64,000 nucleotides of DNA from Streptomyces populi. Lineage in GTDB: Bacteria > Actinomycetota > Actinomycetes > Streptomycetales > Streptomycetaceae. Location: NCBI RefSeq assembly GCF_002911015.1, contig NZ_KZ626861.1:1-64000 (forward strand), read 5' to 3'. Shown here one piece after another: positions 60,056-64,000 of the stretch (within the stretch, counting starts at the first letter, position 1; every line of letters begins with the position of its first letter). The position numbers and the translations under genes are program-made. The notes beneath the pieces are model-generated. The model did not search any database, was not told the origin of the DNA, and saw only the letters and a program-made list of their open reading frames with translations.

Positions 60056-60094
60056 ACCTTTGCGCACGATGCACACCCCGGGCACGATGAGGGC

Positions 60095-60739
60095 ATGACG
60101 CCGTCATCGCCCCCGTCCTCGCGCGCCTCCGTCCTGGATCTCGCGCCCGTCGTCCCCGTCGTCGTGGTCGCGGACGCCCTCGACGCGGTGCCGCTGGCCC
60201 GGGCACTGGTCGCCGGAGGGCTGCCCGCCATCGAGGTGACGCTGCGGACCCCGGCGGCGCTCGACGCGATCCGGGCCGTCGCGGCCGAGGTGCCGGACGC
60301 GGTGGTGGGCGCGGGCACGGTCCTGACGCCGGAGCACGTGGCCGCGTCGCTGGCGGCGGGCGCCCGCTTCCTGGTCAGCCCCGGCTGGACGGACGGGCTG
60401 CTGGACGCGATGCGGGCGTCCGGGGTGCCGTTCCTGCCGGGGGTGTCCACGGCCTCCGAGGTGGTGGCACTGCTGGAGCGGGGGGTGCGCGAGATGAAGT
60501 TCTTCCCCGCGCAGGCGGCGGGCGGCACGGCCTACCTGAAGTCACTGGCGGGGCCGCTCCCCCAGGCCCGGTTCTGCCCGACGGGCGGCATCGGCCCCGA
60601 ATGCGCTCCGGACTACCTCGCGCTCCCCAACGTGGGCTGTGTGGGCGGAAGCTGGATGCTTCCGGCCGACGCGGTCGCCGCCCGGGACTGGCGCCGGGTG
60701 GAGGACCTGGCACGGGCGGCGTCGGCACTGCGGCGGTAA
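60095..60739 (+). CDS. eda: 2-dehydro-3-deoxy-phosphogluconate (KDPG/KHG) aldolase
   Basis: The 214-residue class I aldolase cleaves KDPG to pyruvate and glyceraldehyde 3-phosphate. Family signatures are GGLPAIEVTLRTPAALDAI (catalytic Glu), VGAGTVLTPEHV, VSPGWTDGLLDAM, the Schiff-base lysine in REMKFFPAQAAGG, and PTGGIG. It is single, without a 6-phosphogluconate dehydratase nearby, so it may serve a sugar-acid pathway (for example uronate or KDG) rather than a complete Entner-Doudoroff route. Confidence 0.9.
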   Translation: MTPSSPPSSRASVLDLAPVVPVVVVADALDAVPLARALVAGGLPAIEVTLRTPAALDAIRAVAAEVPDAVVGAGTVLTPEHVAASLAAGARFLVSPGWTDGLLDAMRASGVPFLPGVSTASEVVALLERGVREMKFFPAQAAGGTAYLKSLAGPLPQARFCPTGGIGPECAPDYLALPNVGCVGGSWMLPADAVAARDWRRVEDLARAASALRR

Positions 60740-60784
60740 CCGGCACGACGAGTGTGCCGCCGTGCCGCTGTCGTACCCGTGACG

Positions 60785-60790
60785 TACAAC
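60785..60790 (+). promoter_or_regulatory. -10 element for a probably leaderless XRE regulator mRNA
   Basis: TACAAC lies seven bases before the ATG at 60798, and no ribosome-binding sequence intervenes. The geometry matches the nadE and map starts. Confidence 0.45.
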
Positions 60791-60797
60791 TGGTCGC

Positions 60798-61598
60798 ATG
60801 ACGACCGGTGTCTCCGCCGACCCCCCTCCCTTCGCCCGGGAACTGCTGCGCTGGCGGCGCGCTCGCCGGGTGAGCCAGTTGGAGCTGGCCTCCCGGGCGG
60901 GCACGACCCAGCGGTACGTCAGCTTCATCGAGCGCGGGCGTTCGGTGCCCGGCAGGGAGATCGTGATCCGGCTCGCCGAGTCGCTGGACCTGACCCTGCG
61001 GGAGCGCAACGCGCTGCTCCTGGCGGCCGGTTACGCCCCCGCTTTCACCGAGTCCCCGCTCGACGCGGCCGCGCTGGAGCCCGTGCGCGAGGCGCTGGAC
61101 GGCATCCTCGAGGGGCATCTGCCGTATCCGGCGGTGGTGGCGGGACCGCACGGTGAACTCGTCGCCGCCAACGCCGCGTTCGACGTCCTGTCCGAGGGGG
61201 CCGCGCCGGAGCTGCTGGAACCGCCGGTGAACGTACTGCGGTTGGCCCTTCATCCGCGCGGGATGGCGTCACGGGTGGTGAACCTGGACGCCTGGGGCCG
61301 GCACATCGTGGAGAACCTGCGGGCCCGCTCCCTGCGCAGCCCCGATCCCCTTCTCGACGCGCTGGTGGAGGAGTTGGCGCGGTACGTACCGGTGGGCGAG
61401 CCCGGCGCGGACCACCTCGGGTTCGCCGTGCCGCTGCGACTGCGGTGCCCGGAAGGCGAGTTGAGACTGCTCACCACCCTCACGTCGTTCGCGACCGCGG
61501 TGGACGTCACGCTCGCCGAACTCCACCTGGAGGCGTTCCTCCCGGCGGACCGGGAGACCGCCGGGATCCTCCGCGACCGCGCCGCCCGGCGGGGGTGA
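60798..61598 (+). CDS. XRE-family transcriptional regulator with MmyB-like domain
   Basis: The 266-residue protein has an N-terminal HTH (about 12-68: ELLRWRRARRVSQLELASRAG, TTQRYVSFIERGRSVPG) and a C-terminal MmyB-type ligand-binding domain (YPAVVAGPHGELVAANAAFDVL, LEELHLEAFLPAD-like end). Such regulators often control adjacent oxidoreductase genes, but none is here; the upstream KDPG aldolase gene is the closest partner. It follows eda by 58 bp and seems to have its own promoter. Confidence 0.87.
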   Translation: MTTGVSADPPPFARELLRWRRARRVSQLELASRAGTTQRYVSFIERGRSVPGREIVIRLAESLDLTLRERNALLLAAGYAPAFTESPLDAAALEPVREALDGILEGHLPYPAVVAGPHGELVAANAAFDVLSEGAAPELLEPPVNVLRLALHPRGMASRVVNLDAWGRHIVENLRARSLRSPDPLLDALVEELARYVPVGEPGADHLGFAVPLRLRCPEGELRLLTTLTSFATAVDVTLAELHLEAFLPADRETAGILRDRAARRG

Positions 61599-61661
61599 GG
61601 CCGACGCGCTCCCGGGATCGCCGTCCTCCGGACCGGCACCCCGGAACCGGTGCGGCCGGGG

Positions 61662-63047
61662 TCAGCGCAGGTGCGAGGTGTCGTTGAACAGCCGGACGCT
61701 CGCGTTGCCGTCCGCGTAGTACGCGACCGCCGAGAGCGACGCCGCCGACAGCTCCATCCGGAACAGCGACTCCGGCGGGGCTCCGAGGGCCAGCCGTACG
61801 AGGGTCTTGATCGGGGTGACGTGGGTGACGAGCAGGACCGTGCGGCCCGCATAGGAGGCGATCAGCTTGTCGCGGGTGGCCGCCATGCGGTGCGCCGTCG
61901 CGGCGAAGCTCTCGCCGCCGCCGGTCGGCTCGGCCTCCGGTGAGGCGAGCCAGGCGTCCAGGTCGTCCGGGTGCCGTTCGCGCACCTCGCCGAAGGTCAG
62001 CCCCTCCCAGGCGCCGAAGTCCGTCTCGCGCAGACCGTCCTCGACGACGACGTCGAGGCCGAGACGGGCGGCGACGACTCCCGCGGTCTGGCGGGTCCGG
62101 GCCAGCGGCGAGGCCACGATCGCCTGGATGGTGCCGCGCGCCGCCAGCGCCGCGGCCACCCGCTCCGCCTGCTCCCGGCCCGCGTCGGACAGCGAGGGGT
62201 CGCTGCCGCCGCTGCCCGAGAACCGCTTCTGCGGGGTCAGCGGGGTCTCGCCGTGCCGCAGCAGGACGAAGGTGGCGGGGGCGCCCATGTCGGGAGGCGC
62301 GCTCCAGCCCGCGGCCGGCGTCGTCGTGCGTTCCGAGGCCACGTTCCTCGCGGCCCGCTCGTCGTCGTCCGCCTTTCCGGCGGCCGGGATCGCGGCTTCG
62401 CCGCCGGAAGCGGGGGTGCCGCCCGACGCCGTGGGTCGGGTGCCGCTCGCCGCGGGCCGGTCGCGCAGTTCCCCGCGCCCCTGGTGGGGCGACTCGGCGC
62501 GGGTTTCCTTCAGGGCCGCGCGGGCCTTCGCCGCGCCCGCCGCCGCGTCGCCGGGTGGGCCCGTCGGCTCCGGCGCCGCGGCGCGGGCCGCGCGGGCGTC
62601 CAGTTCGGCCGTCGACGCCGACGGCGACCAGGCCTCGCCCCGCCTGCCCGCGTCCATCGCCTCGTTGGCCAGCCGGTCCGCGTGCTTGTTGCGCTCGCGC
62701 GGGATCCACTCGTACGTGACCTGGGAGGCCGGAAGGACCCCGGCCGCGCGCGCGGCCAGGGGCTTCATGTCCGGGTGCTTGATCTTCCAGCGCCCGGACA
62801 TCTGCTCGACGACGAGCTTGGAGTCCATCCGGACCCTGACGCGCGCGGTCGCGTCGAGGTCGCGGGCCGCCTCGAGACCGGCGACCAGGCCCCGGTACTC
62901 GGCGACGTTGTTGGTGGCGACGCCGATGTACTCGGCGCGCTCCGCCAGCGTCTCCCCGGTGGCCGCGTCGATGACCACGGAACCGTAGCCCGCGGGCCCC
63001 GGGTTGCCCCGGGAACCTCCGTCGGCCTCGACGATGAACTCCCGCAC
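61662..63047 (-). CDS. Bifunctional RNase HI / CobC-like acid phosphatase
   Basis: The GTG at 63047 opens a 461-residue fusion. The RNase HI domain (about 1-140) has the acidic residues in EFIVEADGGSRGNPGPAG, NNVAEYRGL, RVRMDSKLV and RNKHADRLAN. A disordered Ala/Gly/Pro linker (about 140-255) follows, then a histidine phosphatase domain with LLRHGETPLT (catalytic His), SPLARTRQTA and TFGEVRERHPD. In S. coelicolor the orthologue SCO2299 has both activities. The linker contains the dispersed repeat at 62461-62483. Confidence 0.92.
   Translation of the reverse strand: MREFIVEADGGSRGNPGPAGYGSVVIDAATGETLAERAEYIGVATNNVAEYRGLVAGLEAARDLDATARVRVRMDSKLVVEQMSGRWKIKHPDMKPLAARAAGVLPASQVTYEWIPRERNKHADRLANEAMDAGRRGEAWSPSASTAELDARAARAAAPEPTGPPGDAAAGAAKARAALKETRAESPHQGRGELRDRPAASGTRPTASGGTPASGGEAAIPAAGKADDDERAARNVASERTTTPAAGWSAPPDMGAPATFVLLRHGETPLTPQKRFSGSGGSDPSLSDAGREQAERVAAALAARGTIQAIVASPLARTRQTAGVVAARLGLDVVVEDGLRETDFGAWEGLTFGEVRERHPDDLDAWLASPEAEPTGGGESFAATAHRMAATRDKLIASYAGRTVLLVTHVTPIKTLVRLALGAPPESLFRMELSAASLSAVAYYADGNASVRLFNDTSHLR
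62461..62483. repeat. Dispersed 23-bp repeat, copy 2 (inside a coding linker)
   Basis: This segment is identical over 23 bp to 29588-29610 and sits within the disordered linker of the RNase H/phosphatase gene, encoding HQGRGELRDR without breaking the frame. Confidence 0.75.
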
Positions 63048-63059
63048 GAGTCCGACTCC

Positions 63060-63803
63060 CTACAGGCCGGACTCGGCCGTGCGCACCAGGATGCGCTGGC
63101 AGTTCTCGCAGCGCAGCACGGCGTCGGGAGCGGCCGCCTTCACCTCGTTGACCTCGGTGATGTTGAGCTCCAGGCGGCAGCCCTCGCAGCGGCGCTGGTA
63201 GAGCCGGGCGGCACCGACGCCACCCTGCTGCAGGCGCAGCTTGTCGTACAGCTTGAGGAGGTCGGCGGGCACCGTGGCGGCGATGACCTCGCGCTCCTTG
63301 GTGACCGAGGCCGTCTCGCCGTCGAACTGCTCGAAGGCGGCGTCACGGCGGGCGGTCGCGTCGTCGGTCTTCGCCTGGACGGAGGAGACCCGCTCGGTCA
63401 GCTCGGCGACCCGCTCCTGGGCGGACTCACGGCGCTCCATGACCTCGAGGACGACGTCCTCCAGGTCGCCCTGGCGCTTGGCGAGGGAGACGATCTCGCG
63501 CTGGAGGTTCTCCAGGTCCTTCGGGGAGGTGACGGCGCCCGAGTCGAGGCGCTGCTGGTCGCGGACGGCACGCTGGCGCACCTGGTCGACGTCCTGCTCG
63601 GCCTTGGTCTGCTCGCGGGCGCAGTCGCTCTCCTCGGTCTGCGCGGCGACGAGCAGGTCGCGCAGCTGGGCGAGGTCCTTGTTCAGCGACTCGATCTCGG
63701 CGTGCTCGGGCAGCGACTTCCGCTTGTGCGCGAGCTGCTGCACGCGGGAGTCGAGGGACTGGACGTCGAGAAGTCGGATCTGGTCGGCGGGCGCGGCGTT
63801 CAG
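63060..63803 (-). CDS. Zinc-ribbon coiled-coil protein (C4-type)
   Basis: The 247-residue protein has a long coiled coil (about 10-185: LDVQSLDSRVQQLAHKRKSL, LRDLLVAAQTEESD, AELTERVSSVQAKTDD) and a C-terminal zinc ribbon with Cys206, Cys209, Cys232 and Cys235. The probable start is CTG 63803, with AGGAG seven bases upstream and homologues beginning NAAPADQIRLL; the CTG overlaps the stop of the Nif3 gene as CTGA. No enzymatic domain is seen. The three genes Nif3-zinc ribbon-RNase H/phosphatase form an operon. Confidence 0.85.
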   Translation of the reverse strand: MNAAPADQIRLLDVQSLDSRVQQLAHKRKSLPEHAEIESLNKDLAQLRDLLVAAQTEESDCAREQTKAEQDVDQVRQRAVRDQQRLDSGAVTSPKDLENLQREIVSLAKRQGDLEDVVLEVMERRESAQERVAELTERVSSVQAKTDDATARRDAAFEQFDGETASVTKEREVIAATVPADLLKLYDKLRLQQGGVGAARLYQRRCEGCRLELNITEVNEVKAAAPDAVLRCENCQRILVRTAESGL

Positions 63804-64000
63804 TTGGGGGCTCCTGTTGTGTCGTCGTGTGAGGCCGCGTGGGCGGTCCAGGGGTCGGTGACCGTCCGGGAGACGTGGACGCGCAGTCCCCATCCCTTCC
63901 GGTCGGAGATCTCGTCGAGCTGGGCGGCGGCCAGCTCGCACCAGGGCCACTCGGTGGCCCAGTGCGCCGCGTCGAGCAGCGCGAGAGGGCTGTGGGCGCG
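63800..64000 (-). CDS. Nif3-like dinuclear metal centre protein, C-terminal part (continues beyond window)
   Basis: The last 66 codons of a minus-strand gene run off the window end. The peptide includes DAAHWATEWPWCELAAAQL and GLRVHVSRTVTDPWTAH, the C-terminal segment of Nif3/YqfO-type proteins, in which the His and Glu of HWATE help bind the dinuclear metal site. Its stop overlaps the zinc-ribbon start (CTGA), giving translational coupling. Confidence 0.8.
   Translation of the reverse strand, partial: RAHSPLALLDAAHWATEWPWCELAAAQLDEISDRKGWGLRVHVSRTVTDPWTAHAASHDDTTGAPN

Overview
The window is chromosomal DNA of a high-GC actinomycete, almost certainly Streptomyces. GC is very high with strong third-position bias, GTG/TTG starts and ATGA stop/start overlaps are common, DmdR/DtxR-type iron boxes precede iron genes, and gene content matches the conserved core around glnA2, nadE, panB, map, rnpB and the RNase H/phosphatase gene as I recall it from S. 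coelicolor. It encodes about 59 proteins and one structural RNA (RNase P RNA). I see no tRNA, rRNA, CRISPR array, prophage or complete insertion sequence; the only clear mobile trace is a 126-bp MITE-like element.

Layout. 1-16.3 kb: MFS tail and PD40-like protein, a glutamine synthetase homologue (glnA2 type), the nitric-oxide module hmp/nsrR with two matching operators, a DUF3105-DUF305 pair, a secreted sedolisin protease, nadE, an MFS transporter, a membrane endo/exonuclease/phosphatase protein, and a DHA2 efflux pump followed by a TetR gene. 16.5-23.5 kb: panB, then a DrrAB-type ABC exporter whose promoter carries two phased arrays of CTGTCGG-type heptads, facing a large SARP/NB-ARC/TPR regulator with a DUF6578 partner. 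23.6-28.6 kb: M50 protease, NADPH:F420 oxidoreductase, sialidase, map and small proteins.

28.7-41.2 kb is an iron and heme island: heme oxygenase, two HtaA-domain surface proteins (one with a LASTG sortase signal), the HmuTUV heme ABC transporter and the EfeOBU iron system. Iron boxes lie before the heme oxygenase gene, between htaA and hmuT, and before efeO. The likely logic is surface heme capture, relay to the lipoprotein HmuT, import by HmuUV and ring opening by heme oxygenase, with EfeOBU as a second iron route.

41.3-64 kb is mixed housekeeping and accessory material: a prim-pol-like protein, a DDAH-family hydrolase and an Rsm22-like methyltransferase separated by the MITE, a serine hydrolase, Bcr-type MFS, an oxidoreductase, a D,D-carboxypeptidase, a MacB-like ABC pair behind a strongly folded leader, aldo/keto reductase, DoxX, MazG-like protein, rnpB overlapped by an EamA transporter gene, AraC and XRE regulators, an RNB nuclease, YaaA, KDPG aldolase, RNase H/phosphatase, a zinc-ribbon coiled-coil protein and the end of a Nif3-like gene. 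The most notable signals are the heptad arrays at 17583-17653, the MITE whose CTAG duplication supplies the stop codons of two convergent genes, the folded leader at 49664-49801, and the rnpB/EamA overlap.
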